Below are positions 29,365 through 37,097 of a stretch of 64,000 bases of DNA, one piece after another. The DNA is taken from NCBI RefSeq assembly GCF_030929495.1, contig NZ_JAVFWN010000013.1, forward strand, positions 124,001-188,000, written 5' to 3'. This DNA comes from Nocardioides sp. LHD-245. GTDB lineage: Bacteria; Actinomycetota; Actinomycetes; Propionibacteriales; Nocardioidaceae. The notes beneath the pieces are model-generated. The model made no database searches. It was not told the origin of the DNA and saw only the letters and a program-made list of their open reading frames with translations. A program made the position numbers and the translations under genes. How positions within the stretch are numbered: position 1 is the stretch's first letter; every line of letters begins with the position of its first letter.

Positions 29365-29458
29365 GCATGAATCCCCGGTCGACCGGGGATTCCGGTACTT
29401 GTCGGCCGTTGCAACCCCCAACAAGTGCATGAATCCCCGGTCAGCCGGGGATTCATGC
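29365..29458. repeat. Pair of near-identical palindromes flanking a third dyad
   Basis: Two copies of the same hairpin lie 62 bp apart between the ALDH and SDR genes. Each begins TGCATGAATCCCCGG. The first has a 24-bp perfect palindrome (29369-29392, arms GAATCCCCGGTC and its complement). The second has 14-bp arms GCATGAATCCCCGG (29427-29440) and its complement (29445-29458) around TCAG. Between them ACTTGT (29397) pairs with ACAAGT (29421) around GTTGCAAC. This could be a dispersed extragenic palindromic repeat, a terminator pair or an operator. No similar copy was seen elsewhere in the window. Confidence 0.8.
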
Positions 29459-29481
29459 GCACCAGAGTGACTGGAGTGAGG

Positions 29482-30231
29482 ATGCGGTTCGAGAACAAGG
29501 TCGTCGTCGTGACCGGCGCGGCGCAGGGCATCGGCGAGGCCTACGCGCGGGCGCTGGCGAAGGAGGGCGCCGCGGTCGTCGTCGCCGATCTCAACGAGGA
29601 GGCCGGTGCGAAGGTCGCCGCGTCCATCGAGGCCGACGGCGGTCGCGCGATCTTCGTGCCCTGTGACGTCTCCTCGGCCGAGTCGGCCGACGCGCTCGTC
29701 GCAAGGACGGTCGAGGAGCTGGGCGGCATCGACCACCTCGTCAACAACGCCGCGATCTACGGGGCGATGGAGTTCAACCTGCTGATCAGCGTCGAGTGGG
29801 ACTACTACAAGAGGTTCATGGCGGTGAACCTCGACGGCGCGCTGGTGATGACGCGCGCGGTCTACCCGGAGATCGCCAAGCGCGGCGGGGGAGCGATCGT
29901 CAACCAGAGCTCGACGGCGGCGTACCTCTACTCCGGCTTCTACGGCCTCGCGAAGGCGGGCGTCAACAGCCTCACCCAGCAGCTCGCCCACGAGCTCGGC
30001 GGCCAGCGGATCCGGGTCAATGCCATCGCGCCCGGCCCCACCGACACCGAGGCCACCCGCACCCAGGCCGGCGACGCCGCCAAGGACATCGTGCGCAACT
30101 CCCTCGCCATCAAGCGGATGGGCTCGGTCGACGACATGGTCGGCGCGCTGCTCTACCTGCTGTCCGACGACGCGTCGTGGGTGACCGGCCAGATCCTGGC
30201 GGTCGACGGCGGCCAGACCTTCCGGCTATGA
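29482..30231 (+). CDS. SDR family oxidoreductase (Rv0769-like)
   Basis: A 249-residue classical SDR with GAAQGIG, NNAA, Ser in NQSSTAAY and YGLAK, ending in ILAVDGGQTFRL. The ATG at 29482 has GGAG at 29473-29476; an earlier in-frame GTG at 29425 would run through the palindromic repeat and is rejected. It overlaps the next gene (ATGA). Context and length match Rv0769. Confidence 0.92.
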   Translation: MRFENKVVVVTGAAQGIGEAYARALAKEGAAVVVADLNEEAGAKVAASIEADGGRAIFVPCDVSSAESADALVARTVEELGGIDHLVNNAAIYGAMEFNLLISVEWDYYKRFMAVNLDGALVMTRAVYPEIAKRGGGAIVNQSSTAAYLYSGFYGLAKAGVNSLTQQLAHELGGQRIRVNAIAPGPTDTEATRTQAGDAAKDIVRNSLAIKRMGSVDDMVGALLYLLSDDASWVTGQILAVDGGQTFRL

Positions 30232-31076
30232 CCCGCGCGCTCAGGGTGGGATTCGTGGGCCTCGGCAACATCGGCAAGCCGATGGCACTCCGGCTGGCGG
30301 CGGCGGAGGGGATCGACCTCCAGGTGTACGACGTCGCGCCGGCGCCCGTCGCCGAGCTGGCCGCCGCCGGGGCGCGTGCCGTCGGCTCGGTGGGGGAGCT
30401 GGACGCCGACGTCGTGTGTGTGATGGTGCGCGACGACGACCAGGTCCGCTCGGTCGCGGCCGAGCTGTCGCCGGCGACGGTGCTGGTGATCCACTCGACG
30501 GTCGGCCCCACGACCCCGGGCGAGCTGGCGGCCGCCGGGCACCCGGTGCTCGACGCGCCGGTCAGCGGAGGACCGATGGGTGCGGCGGACGGCAGCCTGG
30601 CGATCATGGTCGGCGGTGCCGAGGATGCGTTCGCGACCGCCCGGCCCGCGCTCGAGGCGATGGGCAGCAAGGTGGTCCACGCCGGCCCGGTCGGAGCCGG
30701 CACCCGGATGAAGCTGGCCCGCAACCTGATCCACTTCGTCGCCTTCACCGCCGTCACCGAGGCCCAGCGGCTCGCCGAGGCCGCCGGTCTCGACCTGATC
30801 GCGCTCGGCGACGTCGTCCGGCACACCGACACGGTCACCGGCGGCCCGGGCGCGATCATGCACCGCCCCACGACGGACCCGATCGCACCGGACGACTTCT
30901 GGCACGGAGTCTTCGACCACGTCCGGACGCTGGGGGAGAAGGACCTGGGCTTCGCGGTCGCCCTCGCGGACGAGCTCGGGGTCGACGTACCGCTGGCGGA
31001 GCTGGCGATCGAGCGTCTCGGGCCCGGCCTCGGCCTGCCTGTGGAGGACGCGAGCGGCGAGCGGAGAGATCGGTGA
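30228..31076 (+). CDS. 3-hydroxyisobutyrate dehydrogenase-like beta-hydroxyacid dehydrogenase (Rv0770-like)
   Basis: A 282-residue protein with an N-terminal Rossmann domain (GFVGLGNIGKPM), the substrate-binding DAPVSGGPMGA and the catalytic Lys in GTRMKLARNL, then an all-helical C-terminal domain. The family oxidises beta-hydroxyacids with NAD(P). It overlaps the preceding SDR by 4 bp and matches Rv0770 in order. Confidence 0.9.
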   Translation: MTRALRVGFVGLGNIGKPMALRLAAAEGIDLQVYDVAPAPVAELAAAGARAVGSVGELDADVVCVMVRDDDQVRSVAAELSPATVLVIHSTVGPTTPGELAAAGHPVLDAPVSGGPMGAADGSLAIMVGGAEDAFATARPALEAMGSKVVHAGPVGAGTRMKLARNLIHFVAFTAVTEAQRLAEAAGLDLIALGDVVRHTDTVTGGPGAIMHRPTTDPIAPDDFWHGVFDHVRTLGEKDLGFAVALADELGVDVPLAELAIERLGPGLGLPVEDASGERRDR

Positions 31077-31150
31077 CGCTTTCCTCGACCCTGGACGGGG
31101 GTCACAATGAGAGGAAGGTCGATGTGTCCCCACGCCTGTCAGGAGCGCCC

Positions 31151-31699
31151 ATGCTCGAAGTGCCGGTCGACACCGTGCAGCGGCTGCGGATGTCCTGGGA
31201 GGAGTACGAGCGACTCCCCGAGTGGCCGCGCACCGAGTGGGTCGACGGCGAGGTGCTGGTGATGCCGCCGACCGCTGCGCGGCATGCGTCGGCGGCCGCG
31301 CGTCTCATCATGCTGCTCGGCCGCGCCTTCCCGGACCTGGACATCGGGACTGAAGGCGGCCTCTGGCTGCCCCGCAACCGGCTGCGCGGCCCCGACGTGA
31401 TGATGGCCGAGAGCCGCACCGACGAGACCTTCCGGACCGTCATGCCGCTGCTCGTCGCGGAGGTGCTCTCGCCGAGCACCCGCGCCGAGGACACGATCCG
31501 CAAGCCGATGGAGTACGCCGAGGGCGGTGTCGAGCGGTACTGGATCGTCGACCCCGACCTGCGCACCATCGACGCTCTCCTCAACGTCGACGGTGCGTGG
31601 GAGACCGAGGCCCACCTCGACGATCGCGAGCCGGTGGCCGAGATCGTCATCGGCGACCACGGCGGTGTCGTCGTCGACCTCCGGGAGGTCCTGCGGTGA
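31151..31699 (+). CDS. Uma2 family (PD-(D/E)XK-fold) protein
   Basis: A 182-residue protein with the Uma2 core: WVDGEVLVMPP, a GPDVMMAES motif, LVAEVLSPST and KPMEYAEGGVERYWIVDPD. This is the Asp...Glu-x-Val/Lys arrangement of the restriction-endonuclease-like fold. The ATG at 31151 has AGGAG 5 nt upstream. The biological role of Uma2 proteins is poorly defined. It sits in the middle of an otherwise conserved catabolic operon and overlaps the CMD gene (GTGA), so it appears to be an inserted passenger that joined the operon. Confidence 0.88.
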   Translation: MLEVPVDTVQRLRMSWEEYERLPEWPRTEWVDGEVLVMPPTAARHASAAARLIMLLGRAFPDLDIGTEGGLWLPRNRLRGPDVMMAESRTDETFRTVMPLLVAEVLSPSTRAEDTIRKPMEYAEGGVERYWIVDPDLRTIDALLNVDGAWETEAHLDDREPVAEIVIGDHGGVVVDLREVLR

Positions 31700-32109
31700 C
31701 GGCGCCCGCCGACAAGTTCGACGACCTGCCGGAGTTGCGAGCCACGGGCCTGCGCAAGATGGAGCAGGTCTACGGCTTCGACATGGCCGACGGCGAGGGT
31801 GACTTCTTCCGCTACACCGCCGACCACCTGTTCGGCGACATCTGGCAGCGGCCGGGGCTCAGCGACCGCGACCGGCGGCTGTTCCTCATCGGCCTGCTCG
31901 TCGGACAGCGCGCGAACGACGTCCTCGGCATCCAGGTCCCCGCAGCCCTCGCCAACGGCGAGCTCGACGCCGAGGCGCTGCGCGAGCTGGTCATCCTGGC
32001 CTGCCACTACGACGGCTGGCCGAACGGGTCGCGGCTCAACTCGGTGGTCGAGGACGCGATCGGCAAGGCCCGCCGGGCGGCCGAACGTGACCGGGGCGAC
32101 ACACCCTGA
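31696..32109 (+). CDS. Carboxymuconolactone decarboxylase (CMD) family protein (Rv0771-like)
   Basis: A 137-residue all-helical protein with SDRDRRLFLIGLLVGQRAND and LRELVILACHYDGWPNG, typical of the CMD fold. No CxxC peroxidase motif is present, so it resembles decarboxylase-type rather than AhpD-type members. The GTG start overlaps the Uma2 stop. It corresponds to Rv0771, the last gene of the conserved block. Confidence 0.87.
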   Translation: MTAPADKFDDLPELRATGLRKMEQVYGFDMADGEGDFFRYTADHLFGDIWQRPGLSDRDRRLFLIGLLVGQRANDVLGIQVPAALANGELDAEALRELVILACHYDGWPNGSRLNSVVEDAIGKARRAAERDRGDTP

Positions 32110-32135
32110 CGGGCGGCTTGTTAGCCTCGGGAGCG

Positions 32136-32879
32136 ATGACTCGCGACGTGGCGCAGGCGGTTCCGGACCGCGAGGCGGAGCCGGTGACTCCGGCCGTCCT
32201 CGACTCCTTCCTCAACACCTCGGTGCTCCGCCCCGAGGGCGGACCCGGGATCTGGCGCGTCCCGACGGCCACCGTCGGCGACGCGGAGCTCGAGGTCGCC
32301 CGCGACTGGCTCGATGAGAGCGAGCGGCAGCAGGCGTCGTCGTACGTCCGCGCGGAGCTGCGGCGTGCCTACGAGATCGCCCACGCCGCGGCCCGGCTGG
32401 TCGTGGGTGCGGCGACCGACACCCCGCCGGAGAAGGTGGTGTGGGGCCGGCACCCCTGTCCCGGGTGCGGCGAACCGCACGGCCGGCCGCGCGCCGAGGG
32501 CGCCGGGGTGGAGTTCTCGCTGAGCCACACGCCGGGCCAGGTGCTCGTGGCGGTGGCCGACGTGGCGGTCGGCGTCGACGTCGAGCGGCATCCCGACGAC
32601 CCGGTCGCGCTCGCGAAGCTGCTGCACCCGCGTGAGTCCGAGGAGATCGAGGCGGCCGCACAGGGCACCCTCGACGGCGGTCGCGCCACGGTCCGGTTCA
32701 CCCGGGCATGGTCGCGGACCGAGGCCTACCTCAAGGGCATCGGCATCGGGCTGGGCCGCGACCCCCACCTGGACTACCTCGGCACCGACGACGCGTCGAG
32801 CCGCAGCCTGGGGTCGTGGACGGTGCGCGACGTGGTCGTCCCGGAGGGGTACGGCGCGGCGCTGGCCGTCCTGCGCTGA
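32136..32879 (+). CDS. 4'-phosphopantetheinyl transferase, Sfp type
   Basis: A 247-residue protein with EFSLSHTPG (126-134), the Mg-binding GVDVE (146-150) and WSRTEAYLK (192-200), the three signatures of the Sfp/Gsp PPTase superfamily. It transfers the phosphopantetheine arm of CoA to a carrier protein. A CPGC pair (108-111) is extra. GGGAG precedes the ATG at 32136. No carrier protein or synthase is nearby, so the target is encoded elsewhere, for example a polyketide/peptide synthase or a carboxylic acid reductase. Confidence 0.9.
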   Translation: MTRDVAQAVPDREAEPVTPAVLDSFLNTSVLRPEGGPGIWRVPTATVGDAELEVARDWLDESERQQASSYVRAELRRAYEIAHAAARLVVGAATDTPPEKVVWGRHPCPGCGEPHGRPRAEGAGVEFSLSHTPGQVLVAVADVAVGVDVERHPDDPVALAKLLHPRESEEIEAAAQGTLDGGRATVRFTRAWSRTEAYLKGIGIGLGRDPHLDYLGTDDASSRSLGSWTVRDVVVPEGYGAALAVLR

Positions 32880-33188
32880 CCGCAGATCTGGCGATCCATC
32901 GTCGGATCATGCGGCGAGACTCGGCCCGAAGGTTAAATCTTCCGTCCGGGATGGACATTTAACCGGAATCCCTGCGCCAGGGACTTTGGTCCTCCCTACG
33001 CTGCGGGGTGGGCCTCGTTCGTCCCCTCCGTCTCGGGAGGCGTGGGCGCTCGGAGGAGGACTTGTCGGACGGGGTTCGCGGTGGGGCGCGAGCGCTGGGC
33101 CGACGCCCTCGGTCGCAGGACCGCCCGACTCGACACTTTGCAGCTGTCGCGGCACCCCTCGGCGCGACGCATTGGGGGGTACCCGACC
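32880..33188. promoter_or_regulatory. 309-bp intergenic promoter region of the surface-protein gene
   Basis: This stretch holds no convincing gene. It contains a perfect dyad GGTTAAAT (32931-32938) and ATTTAACC (32957-32964) with an inner GTCC/GGAC pair, in an AT-rich patch unusual for this genome. GGGACTTTGGTCCT (32980-32993) matches 12 of 14 core positions of the DosR/DevR box. A GGGGGG run at 33174-33179 may serve ribosome binding. Everything else looks unstructured. Confidence 0.5.
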
Positions 33189-35033
33189 ATGTCCAGATCT
33201 CAGCGCCGTTCCCGGCGTCACGCCGAGCCGGAGCAGGCCGTCACGGCCCGCCGGCGGCGGCACATCATCGCACTCGCACTGCCGGTCCTCGTGCTGGCCA
33301 GCGCCGCCTTCGCCGGCCCGGCTCTCGCCGACGACGCTGCCGACCCGGGCCCGGGCGCCGAGCCGACCCAGACGGCCTCGTCGCCGGAGACCCCGGCCGA
33401 GCCCCAGGCGGAGCCCGCGCCCGAGCCGAAGCCCGAGCCGAAGCCCGAGCCGAAGCCCGCGCCTGAGCCCGAGCCGAAGCCCGAGCCCGACACGGAGCAG
33501 CCGCCCACGGAGCCGGAGGCCCCGGACACCGGGAACGGGACCGACGAGAAGGCCGACGAGCACGCGGACCCGAAGGCCGAGGAGGCGCCCGAGCAGGAGC
33601 CGGGCGCAGCCGTCGACGAGAACGCCACGGAGAAGGCCGACGAGGCGCCGGCCGACGCCGCGCCCTCCGAGCAGACCACCCCGGCCGCGGAGTACACCGC
33701 CGTCCAGGCGGCCGCGAAGGCCGGCAACGCGCCGACCGCCGTCGTGCCGCAGGCGGTGAACACGAAGAAGGTCGTCGTGTGCAAGTACGTCAGCACGCCG
33801 GGCGGCTACTCCCACCACGTCATCGTCCCGTCGGTGAACTCGCTGAAGGACTGGACGCCCGCGATGGGCTTCCCCTCCTTCGCCTTCGCCGACGCGCACG
33901 ACTCGATCGTGATCCGCTATCTCGACGACAACGAGATCCCCGGTCAGGTACCGAACTCCGCCTGCCCGACGATGGTGAACCCGCCGACGCTGACGCTGCT
34001 CAACCCGTGCGGTGCCAACAACACCAGCTGGGCCGACCCGGCCGCGTCGCCGGCGTACACGTGGGTGCGGAACCCGAACGGGTCGATCACCTTCACCGCC
34101 CAGCCCGGCTACCTCTTCCCGTCGAACACGCCTGCGGGGCTGACGAGCTACACGAGCCCGCCGCCGCCGGTGGACCCGGACCCGGTCAACCAGAACTGCG
34201 GCAACACCGACACGCTGATCACGCCACCCGTCCTCCTGATGGACGACCCCTGCGGTGCCGGGAACGCCGCCTGGATCGATCCCGGTGACACCGCGGCGTA
34301 CACGGTGGCGATGAACACCCCGGCCGCCGGTCAGGTCACGTTGACCGCCAACGCGGGCTTCACGTTCCCCGGACCGTCGCCGACCTACGTCTACGGCGCG
34401 CCGGTGGAGAGCAACGTGGCCGCCTGCCCGACCGTCGTGCAGCCGCCGGTGGTGCCCACGGTCAATCCCTGTGGTCCGAACAACGTCGCGTTCGGCACCG
34501 TGCCGGCGGGGCCGTGGACGTCGTCCGTCGACCCGGGCGACGGGTCGCTGACGCTCACCGCGACGGGCAACAACGTGTTCCCCGGCGGCGTGACGCTGCA
34601 CGTCTACAACCTCCCGGCCGACAACGACCCGGCGTGCCTGGTCGCCCCGGCGCTGGCGCCCAGTGACCCGTGCGGCCCCGGCAACGCCGCCTGGATCCCA
34701 CCGGTGGAGACCGCCGACTACTCGGTCTCGGTCGTCAACGGCGTGATCCAGTTGATCGCCAAGCTCGGCAAGATGTTCGTCGGCGACCACCCGACCTACA
34801 CCTACCCCGCCACGGCTCCGGCCGACTCCGGCGTGGTGTGCGAGGTCGGTGGAGTCGAGGAGACGTCGCCGCCGAAGAAGTCCGACGACGACACGCCCGG
34901 CGCGGTCGACAGCGAGCAGGCCACCGGCCTGCCGAACACCGGCGGTCCCGACGGCTGGCTGATGCCGCTCGGCGTCCTGCTGGTGCTCGCCGGCGCCGGC
35001 CTGGTCCTCGTCCGCCGCAACCAGTTGGCGTAG
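33189..35033 (+). CDS. LPXTG-type cell-wall-anchored surface protein with NPCG repeats
   Basis: A 614-residue exported protein. The signal peptide (RRRRHIIALALPVLVLASAAFAGPALA) is followed by a long Pro/Glu/Lys-rich stalk (EPKPEPKPEPKP repeats, about residues 75-165). A CKYVSTPGG domain comes next, then four related modules each opening with a (N/D)PCGxxN motif. The sorting signal is LPNTG (581-585), a hydrophobic segment and an Arg-Arg end. A sortase should link it to peptidoglycan; no sortase gene is in the window. The ATG at 33189 is chosen because it precedes the signal peptide at normal distance. Function is unknown; adhesion or spacing at the surface is a guess. Confidence 0.9.
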   Translation: MSRSQRRSRRHAEPEQAVTARRRRHIIALALPVLVLASAAFAGPALADDAADPGPGAEPTQTASSPETPAEPQAEPAPEPKPEPKPEPKPAPEPEPKPEPDTEQPPTEPEAPDTGNGTDEKADEHADPKAEEAPEQEPGAAVDENATEKADEAPADAAPSEQTTPAAEYTAVQAAAKAGNAPTAVVPQAVNTKKVVVCKYVSTPGGYSHHVIVPSVNSLKDWTPAMGFPSFAFADAHDSIVIRYLDDNEIPGQVPNSACPTMVNPPTLTLLNPCGANNTSWADPAASPAYTWVRNPNGSITFTAQPGYLFPSNTPAGLTSYTSPPPPVDPDPVNQNCGNTDTLITPPVLLMDDPCGAGNAAWIDPGDTAAYTVAMNTPAAGQVTLTANAGFTFPGPSPTYVYGAPVESNVAACPTVVQPPVVPTVNPCGPNNVAFGTVPAGPWTSSVDPGDGSLTLTATGNNVFPGGVTLHVYNLPADNDPACLVAPALAPSDPCGPGNAAWIPPVETADYSVSVVNGVIQLIAKLGKMFVGDHPTYTYPATAPADSGVVCEVGGVEETSPPKKSDDDTPGAVDSEQATGLPNTGGPDGWLMPLGVLLVLAGAGLVLVRRNQLA

Positions 35034-35054
35034 CCCGCGGGGCCGAGCGCCCGA

Positions 35055-35098
35055 ACGCAGGAGCCCGTGCCGGGAGTCCCCGGCACGGGCTCCTGCGT
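35055..35098. terminator. Bidirectional hairpin terminator
   Basis: Perfect 20-bp arms around a 4-nt loop lie between the surface-protein stop (35033) and the convergent small ORF (35121). No U tract is present. Confidence 0.8.
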
Positions 35099-35120
35099 CG
35101 TCCGGGCCCGGGCCGGGCGC

Positions 35121-35339
35121 TCAGCGTCGGGCGATCGCCACCCCCGCGAGCAGCAGCACGATGACCCACATGACCCCGCCGGCAATCCACAGCACATAGG
35201 AGAAGACGCCCGCGCGGCCGGATCGGTTGCCTGCCGGGACGGATCGGTTGTCTGTCGGGCCGGATCGGTCCGCGCGGGATCGGTCAGATGACCGATCCCG
35301 GCCCGAGTGGGGCTCGCTAGGTTCGGGGCTTCCCGCCAC
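35121..35339 (-). CDS. Small single-pass membrane protein
   Basis: Up to 72 residues: a charged Asp/Arg/Ser-rich N-terminus containing 7-residue repeats (from 21-bp DNA repeats of GGATCGGT at 35220, 35241 and 35262), then one transmembrane segment (FSYVLWIAGGVMWVIVLLLA) and an Arg-Arg end. The true start is uncertain: the GTG at 35339 would place the 35275 palindrome inside the gene, and shorter versions keep the membrane segment. Function unknown. Confidence 0.5.
   Translation of the reverse strand: MAGSPEPSEPHSGRDRSSDRSRADRSGPTDNRSVPAGNRSGRAGVFSYVLWIAGGVMWVIVLLLAGVAIARR
35275..35323 (+). promoter_or_regulatory. Palindromic operator and -10 element before the nitrilase operon
   Basis: Eleven-bp perfect arms CGGGATCGGTC (35275-35285) and GACCGATCCCG (35290-35300) are separated by 4 bp. 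A -10-like TAGGTT follows at 35318-35323, with the nitrilase ATG at 35354. The dyad lies where a repressor would block polymerase. No candidate regulator is directly adjacent except the LuxR fusion at 37098. Confidence 0.55.
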
Positions 35340-35353
35340 CGAAGGAGCCCCGC

Positions 35354-36229
35354 ATGGTCCGCGTCGCCACCTGTAACGTCGAGTTCCGAGAGGTGTCCGG
35401 CTTCGCCGACTTCGCCGCCCACCTCCGCGAGGTGCTGGACGAGGCGCGGGGTGCGGACCTCGTCGTGCTGCCGGAGGCGGTCACCTTCGAGCTGATGACG
35501 GCGGAGCCCTCGTGGTCCGGCGCCACCGACCTGGCGCCCGTGCTGGCGACGGCCGGGTACGCCGACGACTTCCGCGAGCTGATGGCCCAGGAGGCCGCGG
35601 CTCGTGGGCAGTACCTCCTCGCCGGCAGTCACCTGGTCCCCACCGGCGAGGGCGGCTACCGCAATGTCGCCGTCCTCCACGACCCCACCGGGGCGGTGGT
35701 GCACGAGCACGCGAAGACACATCTGTTCCCGCTCGAGCACACCCTCGACGTCGTCGAGGGGGACGAGATGGCGGTCGTCGACCTCCCGTTCGGCAAGGTC
35801 GGCATCGTGATCTGCTACGAGTCGCAGATCCCCGAGTGCGCGAGCTCACTGGTCGAGCAGGGAGCCCAGATCCTGCTCTGTCCCTCGCTCACCCTGACCC
35901 GGGCCGGATTCTGGCGGGTGCGTCACTCCCTGGCCGCGCGTGCGATCGAGAACCAGGTGTACACGGTGCACTCGGGCGTGGCCGGACCGCCGCGGGGCGT
36001 GTGGCCGGGTGCGTATGCGACCAGCGCGATCCTCGGCCCCTGCGACGCACCGCTGCCGGACGACGGCGTCATCGCCGAGACCCCCGCGGACGTCGACGGC
36101 GTCGCCGTGGCGGACCTCGACCTCGCCCTGCTGGCGACCCTGCGGGAGTCGGGCGCGACCACGACGTACCAGGACCGTCGCCGGCGCGTGGAGCGCTACC
36201 GCGCCTGGCCCTCCCACCTCCACGCCTGA
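35354..36229 (+). CDS. Nitrilase/carbon-nitrogen hydrolase family protein
   Basis: A 291-residue amidase-type nitrilase-superfamily enzyme with the Glu-Lys-Cys triad: Glu41 in LPEAVTF, Lys121 in HAKTHLFP and Cys154 in VICYESQIPE. AGGAG lies 8 nt before the ATG. It hydrolyses an amide or nitrile; the substrate is unknown. It forms an operon with the deacetylase-like gene 25 bp downstream, which suggests consecutive cleavage of C-N bonds in one nitrogenous compound. Confidence 0.9.
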   Translation: MVRVATCNVEFREVSGFADFAAHLREVLDEARGADLVVLPEAVTFELMTAEPSWSGATDLAPVLATAGYADDFRELMAQEAAARGQYLLAGSHLVPTGEGGYRNVAVLHDPTGAVVHEHAKTHLFPLEHTLDVVEGDEMAVVDLPFGKVGIVICYESQIPECASSLVEQGAQILLCPSLTLTRAGFWRVRHSLAARAIENQVYTVHSGVAGPPRGVWPGAYATSAILGPCDAPLPDDGVIAETPADVDGVAVADLDLALLATLRESGATTTYQDRRRRVERYRAWPSHLHA

Positions 36230-36254
36230 TCCCTTCGACACCCGAGGAGCACCC

Positions 36255-37085
36255 ATGCGACCGACCGTCTGCCTGACCTTCGACTTCGACGCCATCTCCG
36301 TCTGGCTGGGGACCCTGGGCCTGGCCACGCCCACCTACGTCTCGCGCGGCGAGTTCGCCGCCAACGTCGCGACGCCCCGGATCCTGGACCTGCTGGAGCG
36401 CGAGGGCGTGACCAGCACCTGGTACATCCCGGGCCTCGACGTCGACACCTATCCCGACGTCTGCAAGCGGATCCGGGACGCCGGACACGAGATCGGCCAC
36501 CACGGCTATGCACACGAGGGGCCGACGACGCTCGACGAGACCGCTGAGCGCCGGGTGCTCGAGCGTGGGCTCGACGCCCTCGACCGGGTGCTCGGCGTGC
36601 GTCCCGACGGCTATCGCTCGCCGGCCTTCGACCTGTCCGCCAACTCCACGCGCCTGCTCGCCGAGTACGGCTTCCGGTACGACAGCAGCATGATGGCCCG
36701 GGACTTCGAGATGTACCGCTGCCGCACGGGTGACGTGATCAGTACCGACGGCATCACCTTCGGCCCGGAGCTGGACCTGGTCGAGGTCCCGGTGTCGTGG
36801 ACGCTCGACGACTTCCCGTTCCTCGAGTTCGCCCTCATGCCGCCGATGGTGATGCCCGCGTCGACGGACGTCGAGGGGCTGACCCGGCGCTGGCTGTCGG
36901 ACCTCGACTTCATGGCCGAGGAGGTGCCGCACGGGGTGTTCACGCACACCTTCCACCCGCAGTCGATCGGGCGCGGCAGCCGGATCAAGGTGCTCGAGCG
37001 GATGATCCACCGGGCCAAGGAGCACGACGCCGTGTTCAGCACGGTCACCGACGCGGTCGGCGCCTGGCAGGCCCGGACCGACTGA
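36255..37085 (+). CDS. Polysaccharide deacetylase/PuuE-like hydrolase
   Basis: A 276-residue NodB-type protein. The metal/active-site motif TFDFDA is at the N-terminus, the HxxxxH-type motif is GHHGYAHE, RSPAFD follows, and the late region is HTFHPQS. It has no signal peptide, so it is cytoplasmic, which fits the allantoinase/amidohydrolase-like branch (PuuE) better than cell-wall deacetylases. GAGGAG precedes the ATG at 36255. It is paired with the nitrilase. Confidence 0.87.
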   Translation: MRPTVCLTFDFDAISVWLGTLGLATPTYVSRGEFAANVATPRILDLLEREGVTSTWYIPGLDVDTYPDVCKRIRDAGHEIGHHGYAHEGPTTLDETAERRVLERGLDALDRVLGVRPDGYRSPAFDLSANSTRLLAEYGFRYDSSMMARDFEMYRCRTGDVISTDGITFGPELDLVEVPVSWTLDDFPFLEFALMPPMVMPASTDVEGLTRRWLSDLDFMAEEVPHGVFTHTFHPQSIGRGSRIKVLERMIHRAKEHDAVFSTVTDAVGAWQARTD

Positions 37086-37097
37086 GGCCGCCGCGGC

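Noticed and set aside
32934..32960. TAAA considered as a sigma-28/WhiG-type promoter
   Set aside because: At 15 bp spacing the second element reads GGACATTT, which does not resemble GCCGATAA.
35218..35300. GGATCGGT repeats considered as an iteron origin or att site
   Set aside because: Spacing of 21 bp preserves a coding frame with a membrane segment, and no replication or integrase gene is nearby.
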